Below, one piece after another: positions 22,178 through 35,320 of a stretch of DNA of 64,000 bases. The notes under the pieces are model-generated. The model ran no database searches and was not told where the DNA came from. It worked only from the letters and a program-made list of their open reading frames with translations. Both the position numbers and the translations under genes were made by a program. Source of the DNA: Strongyloides papillosus (Eukaryota > Nematoda > Chromadorea > Rhabditida > Strongyloididae); NCBI GenBank assembly GCA_005656395.1, contig SRSI01000049.1, forward strand, positions 372,001 through 436,000. Direction: 5' to 3'. Position 1 is the first letter of the stretch. Every line of letters begins with the position of its first letter.

Positions 22178-24713
22178 TCCTTAACTATCTTCCACCAGGT
22201 GCAATAAAAATCTAGAAACAAATAAAATAAAAATTTCCCATTTCCTTATCATAATAAAACTATAATATAAAAAAACAAAAGAAGGAAGTACAAAATTCTA
22301 ATCTAACACTTCCCAAGACACCTCCAAAAAGTGAACAACCAAATAACAAAACAATAAATCAAGTATAATAAAACTATTTTAGACACCAAAAAAAGTGTAA
22401 ACACAATATTTTGTAAAAAAAAAAACTTTTTCTGATCACTGAAATACTCTCAAAAATATAATCATGCATATCTATGATTTTTAAAACGTGAATAAAAATT
22501 ATATCTATGATCTGATAATCTTTCATCCCCCCTCTCCTCAATTGAATGGGAAATTTTTTAAATTATTTTATATTTTAATGAAATATTTTAAATATATATA
22601 TGTATCAAAATGGGATATGTATGTTAAATGATATCAGTTTTGATTTTGTGTATGCATAAATGGTTAAAATATAATTGCATATACGTATTATATATGTAAC
22701 AATGTAGCAGAAGAAGAGATTAAAATACGTAATGTAAATGTTAAAAATTAAAATGATTAAATTTTGAATGTACAAAAATTTAGATAAAATTTATAGCAAA
22801 ATGTGACATAAAATATTTTTATATTTATGTTATATTGTTTCTAGTTTACGAAAATAAATAAAAAACGTCTCTGTAATGGTTTGTGTACGTATAAGATAAA
22901 CAAAAATAAACAATCTAAATAATTAATATAACTTTATTAATAATATATTGATAGGTAGAATAAAAATAAAAAGAAATAAAATATGTTATTTATTCAAAAA
23001 GTTTACTTTTATCTTTAAAAATAGATTAAAATCTTTTCTTTTTCTTATTTTATGTGATAAAAAAAAATGTCACTTTTTGTGTTTTGAGAGAAAAATATTT
23101 GTATAATGATTTTTTGTCATTAATTTATATCTATCCTAATTTATAAGTTATATCTTTGAAGTTTTATTATACATACTCTTTTATGTATCACTTTAATTAA
23201 ATTAATTTTCTATTTCTAATATCCTTGTGATACAACTTTGATATATGTAATAAATTAGAAGGTTGTCATCTGTAAATGAGACAATACTAATAGAAATTGA
23301 AAAAAAATATTTTTAAATTTTAATTTTATCAATAACCATGGAAGTTGTGATTGCAGGAGGAGGAGGATGATGAAGTGTAGTGTGGTTAATACAAATAATA
23401 GAATGATCTTGAAGACATATATAATACAACAAAAATATTCAAATATACCTATTGATATGGTATCAAAAAAGAGAAAATAATAATAATAAGGAGATTGATG
23501 TAGGAACATTGTGTGGTGTTATGAAAATAAAAAATATTTTAATACATATTTTTATCATAAATACCTTCCACCTTCATAGAAGGTGGGGGAGTGAGAATAG
23601 AATGGTTTCTACAAACTGATCTTTTGTTAAAGAAATTTATACCCCTCACATTGTTGTGATTTTCCTTTTAACATCTTTTTTTATCATCCCGCAGGTAGTT
23701 AAAAATATTTAACTATCTCCGTTTTTTCATCACAATAAATCTATAAACTTTATTACTATCCTCTTATTTAAATCAAATGATCTTTTTTTTTATTATTTAT
23801 TTAAAAAAATAATTCTTCTTATCTTCAAGTGATTCCCTTTTTTTAATGTTAATAGTACACCTTCTTAATCAAATTTTTTTTTATTTCTGTAAATAATTTA
23901 TGTATACATAACATTATCATTTATCTTCTTGGTTTTATAGTATTATTATAAACTGATTGTGGTTATGTAAAGTTATTGCGCAATGGTTTTTGGTTAAAAA
24001 AAGGTATAGTCATTAATTTTTATAGGAGAATTTTAATTTGTTTTTTTTGTGATTAAAAAAATTAAATAAATAAAGTCATTTAAAGTTCATATTGATTTTG
24101 ATTGATGTGGTTTTATTAGTGTGGATTATTTGGTTATTATCTTGTACTCCTTTCCCATTTACCTGGTATTATTAAAATAATGATATCACTTTAAATACAC
24201 TATTAATAATTTTACTGTCTATAAAACCAAATATGTTAAAAGTTTACCTTTTTTGATCAACGTTACACCATATCTAGAAATAAAAATATAAATGATCACA
24301 CTCCAACTATGTAATATGCATATCTAATTATAAAAATAAAAATCTAATAATACTTATATTAATTAACTTTACAGACACATAAATAAATAAAGCATCATTT
24401 ACCTTAATGTCAAAATAATCAAAATATCATGTCCTTGGTTCATTTAGAAATTTCCTTTTATTTTCACCAAACTTACACACAAATGCTGCTTCTAAAACTT
24501 GTTAATGTTCAAATTTATGATAAAATTTTTATATTACATAAAAGAGGTATTGCGTAAATTTAATAAATATTGTGATATTATATTATTAAACTGGTAATTT
24601 AATTGAAATGTATTTTTTCTTCTTTTTGTAGGTAGATTATTGAGAGGATGACGTATAAAAGGTCAAATTTATAAGCAAAATAGGAAATTTTCACCTTCTT
24701 AATTTTGGTAGTT
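22178..24713. other. AT-rich spacer between divergent genes
   Basis: About 2.5 kb separating the minus-strand aminotransferase-like gene from the plus-strand repeat protein. No supported gene. It contains a perfect 8-bp stem hairpin (CCACCTTC, ATA loop, GAAGGTGG) at 23568-23586 within a locally GC-richer patch (about 23330-23700), and long A/T runs. Either gene's promoter could lie here. Confidence 0.5.
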
Positions 24714-24722
24714 TATATAAAT
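24714..24722 (+). promoter_or_regulatory. TATA-like box
   Basis: TATATAAAT lies 47 bp before the chosen ATG at 24769, at a spacing that fits a TATA-driven start with a very short 5' UTR. In this AT-rich sequence such a match can occur by chance, so it is weak evidence. Confidence 0.35.
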
Positions 24723-24768
24723 ATTGAATTAGGAGTTTGTGTTTATATTATTTCTCTGCTTATTAACT

Positions 24769-25644
24769 ATGGTTTCATTATCTCTAGTCTTACCTTTACT
24801 ATTTGCCTCTAGTACACAAGGATTCTTGTGGGGTTGTTGTAATTATTCACCGGCTGCTTATTATGTACAACCTTCTGGATATTACCAGCCTTCTGTCTCT
24901 TATGCCTACCAACCACCAACAACATACTATATGAAGGTTCCTATCTATGCTAAGATAAGTAATTTACCTTCTTATCCTACTCCTTATGCTCAACCAAGCA
25001 CCTATGCTCAACCTGGTGGTAGTTACCCATCCTCCTACGGTGGAGCATCATCATCATACTCAAGCGTTGACATGAGCCACCTCTACGTCCAACCAGGAGT
25101 TGATCCAAATCAATTAACTAACGTTGTTATTTATGATAGACCAACAAATAACTATGTTACAGCTCCAAGAGTCCAACAAACATACCAACCTCCACAACAA
25201 ACATACCAAGCACCACAACAAGGAATTGCTCAACCACCACAAGATTCTTATGATCCATTCCCAAGATATGAGAATAAGGCTGTCATCAAGACAGAGACTT
25301 CAAATTACTCACCAGTTGAAAGCACCCAACAAGAAGAGATATATAAGATTAAGAGTGAGCAAACTGGTCCATATCAATCCGCTGTTGCCACTGAAGCACC
25401 ATACCAACCAGCTGTTGTTACTGAAGCTCCATATCGCCCTGCTGTTGTAACTGAAGCTCCATACCAACCAGCTGTTGTAACTGAAGCTCCATACCGCCCA
25501 GCTGTTGTAACTGAGGCTCCATACCGCCCAGCTGTTGTAACTGAGGCTCCATACCAACCTGCCGTTGCTCCCGCAGCATCTTACACCCCATCCAGTAGTG
25601 TAAACAATGCCCCAGGCACCAATGAACCATACAAAAAGATATAA
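24769..25644 (+). CDS. secreted Pro/Tyr/Gln-rich protein with tandem 10-residue repeats
   Basis: 291 residues, single exon. ATG at 24769 was chosen over the longer open frame because the upstream extension has no ATG. A signal peptide (MVSLSLVLPLLFASSTQG) is followed by FLWGCCNYSP, the only cysteines, and a long Tyr/Pro/Gln/Ser-rich region (YYVQPSGYYQPSV). Near the C-terminus are seven units of the decapeptide APYQPAVVTE or APYRPAVVTE. Composition resembles extracellular matrix, cuticle or eggshell proteins that may be cross-linked through Tyr and Gln, but no named family is certain. It stands alone on the plus strand. Confidence 0.8.
   Translation: MVSLSLVLPLLFASSTQGFLWGCCNYSPAAYYVQPSGYYQPSVSYAYQPPTTYYMKVPIYAKISNLPSYPTPYAQPSTYAQPGGSYPSSYGGASSSYSSVDMSHLYVQPGVDPNQLTNVVIYDRPTNNYVTAPRVQQTYQPPQQTYQAPQQGIAQPPQDSYDPFPRYENKAVIKTETSNYSPVESTQQEEIYKIKSEQTGPYQSAVATEAPYQPAVVTEAPYRPAVVTEAPYQPAVVTEAPYRPAVVTEAPYRPAVVTEAPYQPAVAPAASYTPSSSVNNAPGTNEPYKKI
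25366..25575 (+). repeat. 30-bp coding minisatellite (7 units)
   Basis: Seven in-frame 30-bp units encode G/APY(Q/R)(P/S)AV(V/A)TE-type decapeptides; the last is degenerate (AVAPA). Units alternate Q and R at position 4. Synonymous third-base differences between units show that most are not brand new, whereas the central ones are nearly identical. Confidence 0.9.
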
Positions 25645-26000
25645 ATACTTTGTATATAAAAATACCAAAAAAACCCACCCACTACCATTTTTTTTTCTTT
25701 AATGGTCTCATATAAATAAAAAAAACACCATAAAAACTCTTATATTTATTATATAAAAATAAAATTAGAATTATACATAAAAACTTTAATAAAAATAAAA
25801 CAGGATAGAAAGGAAAAAATTAAAATTTTTACTTTTTTCTTGTATATAAATGTATTTAAATAAAAATAATGATTAAGATTGATAAATATTTACATAATTT
25901 GGATATAACAAACTAAAAATAGTAGAAGAAATGTCTCTGTCTACATTGACACATCTCGATTGGTTTTTGAGAGGAAGGTGTATGTGGGTCTTCTCTTCTC

Positions 26001-29000
26001 TTAGATTGCATAAAGACTTTTACTGAAAGCAACGTAATCATATGCTCCTGGTGGAGTATTGTGGTTCTTTCCATATCTCTCCATACCTCTTATACAATAC
26101 TCTGCCTCATGTGGTGGTAATTCTCTTCTAAGTTCCTCTGCAGTGATGTATGGACGGCCTTGAGCAAGGATTCTAAATGAATCAATACACTGTTCAATGG
26201 TATCTGAATCGGCTGTCTCACGGGTCATAAAATCAAGGAACGCATCAAATGGTACACGTCCCATTCTATTAGGATCAACAAATGAAAGAACTCTCTCCAT
26301 ATCATGATCACCATCTTTTCCTGGTCTGATGTTGTAACCAACTGAAATAAGGCAACTCTTTAATTGTTCCTCATCAAGACCTACACGGTCTTTGTCGAAG
26401 TAATTGAAACTACTCCTTATCTCGTTCAATTGTTCTTCTTTTATTCCTTTAGAATCTCTTAGTAATATTTGATTTTCACATTCATTAATTGTTCTGTTTA
26501 TGGATGTTAACAAACTTTCCCAACCAACACGTAGAGATTCCATGGAGTATCTGCTGTTTTTACAATCAAAGACATAATTCTCCTGCATCTCTTGATTTAT
26601 TCTCTCCAACTCATCAAGATGCCTCTTATATGGTTGAATATCATTCTGGATCTGTTTCAATTGACTAATAGCTGTCTCCAGTGATCCTCTACCACCCATA
26701 CCTATACTAATAACCTTCTCCAATTGATTCTCCAACCACGGGCCCATGGTATTAGCTTTATCACCAAACACCTGACGAAGGCGATCATTATTCTGTTGCC
26801 TACTATACTCGCTCTCCAATCTCTCATCTCTTCTCGGGACAGCACCTTGAACTTCACTCCATTTCTTAGATAAAGTAGCTGGTGTAATATCAGTATAAGG
26901 ATTCTTCCCTATTGATCTATCCAAACCATAACTATCAATCAAACTCTGTATCTCATGTTCAATATTGATAATCTCCTTAAACTCAACATCTGCAGCATTA
27001 AGAGTTGACTTAAACTTATTATGACTATCCAATAATTCATCAACCTCTTTAAGCGATCTTACAAGTACCACATCAGCAAGATCTTCTCTTGTTGAGTCAA
27101 GCCAATTATTGAATGGAGCTGCTCTTTTGGCGTAAGACAATTGGAGGGTATCAATTTTTTCTGTTACCTTCTCAACCTCCTCTAACCTTCTCCTGGCCTC
27201 TGAGAGTTTTCTTAATCTCTCCCAGTGGTCGACGATTTCTTTGCATTTATCGTTTATTGGTCCGATTTTTGGGTATCTTAATGCATTGAGTTCCCTGGCT
27301 ATTGCAGCTATCTGGTCGACTCTCTCCTGGTGGGCCTCGAAGTCGCTCTCGAAGGCCTCGTGTTTCTTGCGGAGGGCTTTAATCTCGTAGACACGAGCGC
27401 ATCTCCAGTCATTTGATGTAAGGTAGGCTTCCTTTCCATTTGTCCATTCCTCATGCATAAGACACTTTCTTCTAAACTTCTCAGCTAAATGTTCTAATCT
27501 CTCAAGTCTCATCATTTCACTTAACAACCATTCCTCGAAACCTTTTTCGCTTCTCTCCAAACCATCCCAAGCTAAGTTGATGTCTTTAACGAGGTGACCT
27601 TCTGATGGTAAGAAAGCTGGTCTGTTAGATAATCTCAACTTTGTCTGGAGTGTATTGAATAAAGTTTCTAAATTTCCTTTATCCTCAACTTTTGGTGGTT
27701 TCTCCCCAAGACGATAATTTCTGAATTCATCCATCTTCCGGCGGCAGTCATCTAAGGTCATTCCATCATGTCTATCAGCAAGCCATGGCATCCATTTCCT
27801 AATCCATGAAAGGAGATCAGAAGCCATCCTCTCGTAATCCTCCATCATCTGCTCATTCTCCTGATTAACCTTCAATACACGGCATATCCTATTCGCTGCA
27901 GTCTCGGACTATAATAAAAAAACAAAATTACTCAACAGTTACTAAATAAATAAATAAAAAATATAAACCTTATGCATTCCAAGAAAACAATGATACAAAC
28001 TGGACACATAAGTCATAATTGATTTATCATCAGGCTTGACAGAATTGACAATAGCTGAAAAAAGATATATACATATTGTTAGTGATTTATTTGTTATTGT
28101 GTAAATTTCATTGACAACAAAATTTGGAGGACAAGTTTTAAGATGTTATTACAATTATATGTATCATGCTCATTCAGTTGGTGTTTTATTTGTTTTCTTT
28201 TAGATATGTAAAGAAAAGTTTTATTTTTTACAAGATCATGTCATGCTACAGATAGTTGTGATGAAATATAGAGAAACCCTACATTTGGTACTAACTCAGC
28301 GTGTTGTTGGTGATTCTTGAAGGCATGATAGAGGCATGAGACGTATGTCATGACTGATTTCTCATCCGGTTTATCGTAATATACCATATCTAATTATAAC
28401 TTTTTAGGTAAATAAAAGAAAAGGGAACTCTGGGTTGTCTGGGGGAAAATATAACTTTTAGAAACTTACCTTCTGGATCAAGCATCTTAGGAATATCAAG
28501 ATGTTTCTCAGCAATATCGAAAGCCAAGTTCAAATTATGAATGGGGTCATTCTTGCTTAATTTAGAGTAGTCTAAAAGTTCTGGTCTATGTCTGTGGATA
28601 AGAGCACAGAAAGCTAAACCATCCTTCCAACTGGTATTGAAATTCTGGACATTAACATTATTATAAGGAGCAGTCTTTCTTTGGCACCACAATAAAAGAC
28701 CATCTCTAGCTGATAACTCTCCAACAGAGATATCTTGGATGGCGAAACGGAGAATAATAGTCCAGATAAGACCTAATGTCATCTTAAGATTCCCATCAAC
28801 AATCTCCTCAGCACCAATAGAGACAAGTTTGACGCCCTTTGACTCAATATATTCCAAGGCTTTATTAACGTTAGCAATCTTGTGGAAACGCATCCTTCCG
28901 CGATCTGGTCTTGGAAGTGGTTCACCAGAGATAACTTCAAGAAGGAGCATCAATTTAAGACCATTCTGGAAATCTTCACCTAATTCCTCGATTCCTGTAC

Positions 29001-29274
29001 CAGCTTTTCTTAAATGACTATTACACCATGCTGTGAATGTCTGGAAGTTTAGAGTATAATAATAAATAAATAATAATTATAAGTTTGTAATTACCTTTCT
29101 TTGTTGTTGTTCCCAGGCAGGATCAAGTAACTGTTCTCTGTCCCATTCCTCTTCAGGTTGAGCATACTCGCACCCTGGAGTATAATACCCCTGTGAGTTT
29201 GGTGGTGGGGCATTCTGATGGTGTGGTGGTGTATGAGGATAACTCTGAGGTATTGCTTGAAAATACCCAACCAT
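26001..29274 (-). CDS. atn-1: alpha-actinin
   Basis: Exons 29274-29095, 29040-28470, then either 28389-28292 (3a) or 28054-27969 (3b), then 27908-26001. Length is 918 (3a) or 914 (3b) residues, usual for the family. A Pro/Tyr/Gln-rich head ([10 protein letters not shown]) leads into two calponin-homology domains ([52 protein letters not shown]), four spectrin repeats and C-terminal EF-hand pairs ([33 protein letters not shown]), ending KSLYAI. EF-hand 1 has D-D-G spacing of a weak calcium loop, and EF-hand 2 is degenerate. It cross-links actin antiparallel in muscle dense bodies and Z-disc equivalents. The start is the ATG before MVGYFQ; the longer frame upstream is hydrophobic non-coding sequence. 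The gene name is by family identity with the single C. elegans gene. Confidence 0.93.
27969..28054 (-). other. atn-1: alpha-actinin alternative exon 3b
   Basis: 86 bp, bounded by TTTTTTCAG and GTTTAT. It encodes [28 protein letters not shown], the end of CH2 and the start of the neck. It starts in phase 1 and ends in phase 0 like exon 3a. If both were included the frame would shift and hit a stop within exon 3b, so the two must be alternatives. Confidence 0.8.
28292..28389 (-). other. atn-1: alpha-actinin alternative exon 3a
   Basis: 98 bp, acceptor TTAG, donor GTACCA (a weak donor). It encodes [16 protein letters not shown] then [16 protein letters not shown], aligned with exon 3b and four residues longer. 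It joins exon 2 (LDPEG split codon) to SETAANRIC in exon 4. Confidence 0.8.
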
Positions 29275-32200
29275 TATCTCTTTATCAATTATTAAGCGTG
29301 AGATATATTTATATTTTACTACGTATATATATCGCAATATCTATTGTTTTTTTTCGTTTATATACCAATAATATAGGAGTGTGTGTAATGATAATAAATA
29401 CAAAATTTGTTGATAGGTATTTATTGTAGAGTTGGTAAAAGGTAGAATGAATTATAGATAGAGAGAGGAATCTTTTTAACTGTAATTGGAGAAATAAGAG
29501 TAATAAAGATGATAGTACTTTGTTTACCCGACGAGGTTGTTTTTTATTATCGGAGCTTATAATTTCCCAAAAAAAATGTGGCAGTGATAAGAGAATTATA
29601 ATGTTAATATTTGAGTTATGGGGTGATAAAATGCAAAAAAAAGAGTGAATAACAACGTAATAGGATGAGGAATTTTGAAATTTAAATTTGGGAATTACGA
29701 AATTTCAATAGTAAGATTTTTTTATGTAGATTTTATCTATTTAAATTTAAAAAAAGGAATACGCATTAAGATAATAAAAAGTGTTATAAACAAGTATTAA
29801 TGATAAAATTAAGATAAAAAAATATTCCCCTAGAGGGTAAAAAGTAGAAAGTACATGAAATAAATTTTTTCCTAGGGTATAATAATTTCTGATAGATAAA
29901 ATAAAATATATCTAAGTATATTATTATTGTATAGAGTATATGGGTGTTGTCATCGTTATTAAACAATAGTTAGAACATATGTAACAAAATGAAGAGAACT
30001 GATAATAAGAATTATTATGTATAAAGTTAGTAGATGCTAAAAATATAGTATAAGAAGGTACAAATGAAGTATTTTTAGTCTTGTAAAAAGTTATATATAA
30101 TAAAATTCGAATGTTTCTTAAAGTTTTTGTGATTTTCTTTAAAGTATAGATGTGTGTGTGTACATATTATATAATAAAGAAACAAAATGATAATAAATAT
30201 AATATTTGAAAATTATTTATATATTTTGTAATTATAATGGTGATAGGGTTAGTATGAAGATAAAAATTTTTAAGAAGTCAAAATTTTTAAGAGGACCTTG
30301 TTTATGAAGAAGTTTTGTAATAAATATTTTGAAGTGTTAAGAATAAAGAATATTTTTATTTTTATGTTAATTGTTTCAGGTGAAATAATATATAGATTAG
30401 GTGAGGGGAATTTAATTATTATGTATTTATAGGAGAGAATGAGGAATCGTATTTTTTTTATCAAATATTCCTCTTATAATAATGAAATGGAAATCGTCAG
30501 TAGGTTAAAAATGTTGATAAAAAAAAGATATTTAAATAATATGATTTTTGATAGAGTAAAAGGAATACAAATTAGTAAAGTAGAGCTTAAAAACATTGAA
30601 ATGATAATCATTCCAAATAAAATAGAAATAATTGGAGGAGATTTGGTATGGAAAATGAATTTTACCTTTGATAAAGTTTTTATTTGATCTAGTTTCTTCT
30701 TTTCAAAAAATATTTGTGTACCTCAATAGGAATTGCATAGTAGTAGTAGTAGATATAAATAAAGATATATTTTTAGTAACTATTTTTTAACAAAAAAAGA
30801 GTGAAGTTAATGAAAAGAAAAAAAGATGATGGTAATTAGATTTAGAGTAGAATTTAGATAAAATCAAATATGTAGACTTATTATTATTATATTTTTTTAT
30901 AATTAAATAGATATTTAATGGTAAATGTATTTTAACCTAAATTGGGGATAGTTAAGGATGAGTTATGAAAATGAATGAATTTTATAATTAACCCATTCTT
31001 ACAAAATTTTATCTATTTTGGTGGATAATAACAAATTAGGGGGAAGAGATATTTAATTGGTGATTTATCTATTAAATTGTAATACAAATGTATCAATAAT
31101 GATAGATGATAGAAAAGGATATATAGTAATGATAATAATAATAACATAATTGATAATTAAAATGAGTTAGAAGAAAGTGAGAATAGTATTTTAAAAGGAG
31201 AAGGTAAAGTGGTATGGAGATATATATACATAGAGTTAGAATAGTCCATATATACAATACAAAAGGTGATATTGCTTTGTTTGTATTGTTAAGATTATTT
31301 TTGATTGAGTTTATTAAATATATATACATATATGGATATGTTTATGTTAATATGAAAGCTAAATTTGTTGTAATCAAAGAATCAAATTATATGCCTATTG
31401 TATTACTACAATTTCAAGGTGTAATCTAAGTATATTCTTAATTTATAAGGTTGTTTGAGGAAAGATTTTAATTATAAGTAAACAAGGAAATATAATAATG
31501 TAAATAATTATTTAAAAAATAATTTTTTTAGATAAAGGAAATCATAATTTTTATCATGTGAATATAAATTAGAGAAATATTATAAAAAAGTAGGAAAAAA
31601 TGATGTAAAAACAAATATATATTATTATATTTATATAGAAAAAATACATAATATTGTTATCAACAACAAGCATTATAATTACCAGTTTTAATAAAAAAGA
31701 TACATACAATTAATATTGTTTCTCAAGAAAATGCAACAATGAAATAATATTTCAAACGATAATAATAAAATGACATATACATGATTGTTAAAAGGTATAT
31801 TAAAAATGTGGAGAATGTTAAAGAAATCTTATAAAAGAAAAAATAGAAGAAAAAAAAAGATTTTTGAAGCTTGAATCTGTCATAAGTCAATCAAAAGACA
31901 TCTCTCTCCTTCAAAAGAAACTTCTTCTTACACAAAACTCTATCATTAATACCACTATCAATTTGTGGGGGTTGCCTCAGATGTGAAGATAAGGTGGTGG
32001 AATAGAGAGCTTGTGTTTCTAGAAGAGTTTAAAAAGAAAGATAGAAAATTAGACCCTTCAACTTATTATAATATATATCTATACCCATATGTTAAGGTAT
32101 ATGTGTTTTGTGATATAATAAATAATAATAAAATATAAGATTATTAACAGCTAATATAAAATATATTATAAAAGAACAAGCTTTTGATTCTTTAACATAA

Positions 32201-35200
32201 TCTATATATCACCTTTATCTTATTTTATATGTATGTTAAAAAGTTTTTATATCAGAATGATATATATGTTTAATGTTATTTTGAGTGATGAATAAAAAAA
32301 AGAAGTTATTAAATGAAAAATTGTTATAGGTGAGGTGAGTATAAATGTAATTTTGACAAAAAAAATGTTTGTAAATGTATATTTGTAAAGTTATGTGTAA
32401 TATTAAATAGTTAAGTGGTACAAATTTTTATATTTAAAGATATATGAAGGTAAGATATAATTATAATGAGGCATTAGAAGTAAAAATTTAATATTTTTAT
32501 AGATTTATATATGTTAAATTAGTATAAAAATATAGATAAGAAGAAGTAGTAAGGAGAATATTTTAGATGAAAAGGTTAATTTGATCTAAAAGATATATGA
32601 TGATAAAAATGATGGAAAGAAATATAAAATAATGAAGGAAGAATATTGGAGAAGTACAAGGATACGTTTTTTTTGATAATTTTTAGTAATTTTAAAATAT
32701 ATTTATCTTTGATAAATAGTTGTGTAATCCTGTGGGTTGTTAAATTATATCGTTTAAATATTTTAAACACATTTTAAAGATACGAAAATGAGGATAGATA
32801 TTTTTAATTGTCTTAATTAGTTAGTGTTTTTTAGAAAATTATCTTCTAAAATGTGTCAAAATACTTTTGTTGGAGGGTAATCTCAAGAATGAGTATTAAC
32901 AATCTCAAAAAGCTTTTCAAATAAAAATTACATTAGTAAAAATATTTGATTTCTTCTTCTTGTAAAAAAGAAAGGGAATATTCTATATGAGATGACATTT
33001 GATAATATTAAACTTACACCTATATCTTTTTATTTTTGCAAAATTGTTTTATTTAACAAAAAAAGAGAGAAAATGAATAAAAGGGTACACCTAAAATGTG
33101 AAGTGATTATAATAAGGGTAGAAGGTACCTTTATCAAGTATAATAAGATGAATCATAACTATCTTTTTACATTCTCATTCTTTAAAAAGAGGATTAAAGA
33201 ATAAAAAAAATAAAATATTAAGAGTGTACTTTTTTTTTGAGAATTTCTATGATAATTTTTGATCCATTAATATGTGATTCTTGGGAGTAATCTAATAGCA
33301 AACAATATGTACTTTTAGAATATTAAGATAAAAAATTGTTTTGAATCATACTTCTATATTCTTAATTTCAGTGAATAACATTATTGTAATGTTATAATAA
33401 AAACATTTCTTACATTTTTTATAAATATTTTAAATTATATAACAATAATAAATAAATTGACAAGCAAATATATAAATTATGAAAGTTTTAGTTATCATTA
33501 AAAAATATATGTAAATGTAATTGTTAACAAAATATAATACATTTGATTAATGGTAGTTATTTAGCCTATTGAAATGTAAGATTGGATATTATATGAGAAA
33601 AATGATAGATGGCTTTTTGGGGGCAGTTTATTTTATTGTTATTTATTGGAAGTTTAAAGATTAATTTAATTTATTTCTTTAGAAAGCAAGTGAGAAGTAA
33701 TTAACGAATAGAGGTTTTTTTTATATTTAAATAGTTGTAAATATGTCCAGAGTTTATCAATTGGTAAATATAATGGTGAATAAATGTTTTTATTTGTATA
33801 GAATTATTATTTGAATGGTTTAGTTTTTAATTCTTTTTTTTTGTTTGCTTTCATCAATAAAAAGTGTTCAAAATATTTGTTGTAAATATTTTGATGCGAA
33901 AATTAATCTTTTGTACTTTTTAACGTTATTTCAAGATTAAAGAATGCTCATAAGTTATTTTTGTGTGGATAAATTATAGTTTAGTAGTGTCTCTTGTATT
34001 ATTAAAATAAATGTACTTGAGATAGATGATTTGAGAATTTTAATAATCTCAAGAATGGAGTATCTTTTAGTTTATTTCTAGTATGAGATTTAATATTCAA
34101 ATTTGAAAAAACATATTTTTAAATATGGGGGAAAATTATGATATTTTGGTAGAGGATAAATGATTTTTAGATTTTTTTTTATGAATTTAATCTCAAGAAT
34201 TCAGCCTTCGGAGAAAAAACTCTATTTCTTTTTTTATTGCTACATTATAACTCAGAAAATTATTTAAAACTACATTGATTTGTCCATTTTTATTATATTC
34301 AAATTTCAATCAACCAAATAACTAAATTTGATTTTTCTGTAGCAAACTAAGAATGACAACATGAGTATAAACCATTCCTTATTGTATAGTTTAAAACATT
34401 TTAAATCAATCACTAAAGAATTTTACTGCCCATATTCTAAAAGTAATTGATAATTTAAATTTCTTGTTTTATTGTTAAAAATGATATAGTAATAAATAAT
34501 ATTTTTTTTTCTTCATTTTTCAAAAAAGCAGTTTCATTGGATTTAACAATATCTTGTAAAGTTTGTCAATGATAATCAAATTCTTTGCATTTTGTACAGT
34601 TTCTTTCCGTTTAAAAATCTCATTTCTTTCGTTTCTCAAGCTCCATCTTTTTAAAAATTATGAAAGCCTACTTTTATTCAAAAATATATAATTTTCTGTT
34701 ATTATAAAATATAAAATTTAAATTATATCAAATGGCCATAGATAAAAATATATTCTAAAAATTTATAGGCTGATATATAAAAATCAAAACTTCCTATATC
34801 GAGAAATTTGTTGAAAAAATGTTTAAAAATGACAAATATATCACAAAAATTATCGTTAACAGTGAAAATAGTCATAATAAATTTTTACTTTTGAAACCTC
34901 CTATAGATGTATAGAAGCCAGTCAGAAATGTAGATGACTTTTAAAACAAATATTATACCATTTGCAACAGCATTCACTTGAAAAATTTAGAACTATTGAC
35001 CATTTTTAACTTTGTCTTTTTGAAACGTTCCCTGAGATTTTAGGATTCGATATACAGATTCTGGTGATTTCATCCAACAATCTGAAGACAGATTCACCTA
35101 CATAAGCCTGCTTTATAGACAGTCTTTATTTCAACATAGATGGGAACAACAGAAGTCCTTCTACAGGTTTAATTATATTCGAAAATGGTCTCTGCACCGT

Positions 35201-35320
35201 CCCGGATAACGTATATTTATACAAGCATTCTTGAGAAAGGCTGCGAGTAATCTTGGTGTTTTTATTTTTTAAAACTGTTACATCTCTTTTATTAATTATT
35301 ATGAAAAAACGGCATTGTTC
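29275..35320. other. AT-rich gene desert
   Basis: About 6 kb with no supported gene apart from the exon-like island at 31891-32018. It is very AT-rich, with long A/T homopolymers and TATA runs. Short open frames in it are mostly I/N/K/F/Y and look like chance. A slightly GC-richer stretch at about 35040-35250 shows no recognisable coding sequence or terminal repeats. Confidence 0.5.
31891..32018 (-). other. isolated exon-like island
   Basis: Within the desert, a 128-bp stretch of more balanced composition begins after a good acceptor (CTCTTCTAG) and is open to a stop. It encodes TQALYSTTLSSHLRQPP then QIDSGINDRVLCKKK and FLLKERDVF. It could be the terminal exon of a gene with long introns, a relic, or part of a non-coding RNA. 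No partner exon was identified. Confidence 0.3.

Noticed and set aside
29784..33204. Scattered ORFs of 60-80 codons in the AT-rich desert
   Set aside because: Composition is dominated by I, N, K, Y and F, with no splice structure or motif; expected by chance at this AT content.
35040..35280. GC-richer patch suspected to be another transposon end
   Set aside because: No inverted repeat, target duplication or clear match to the 1.45-kb repeat could be shown by eye.
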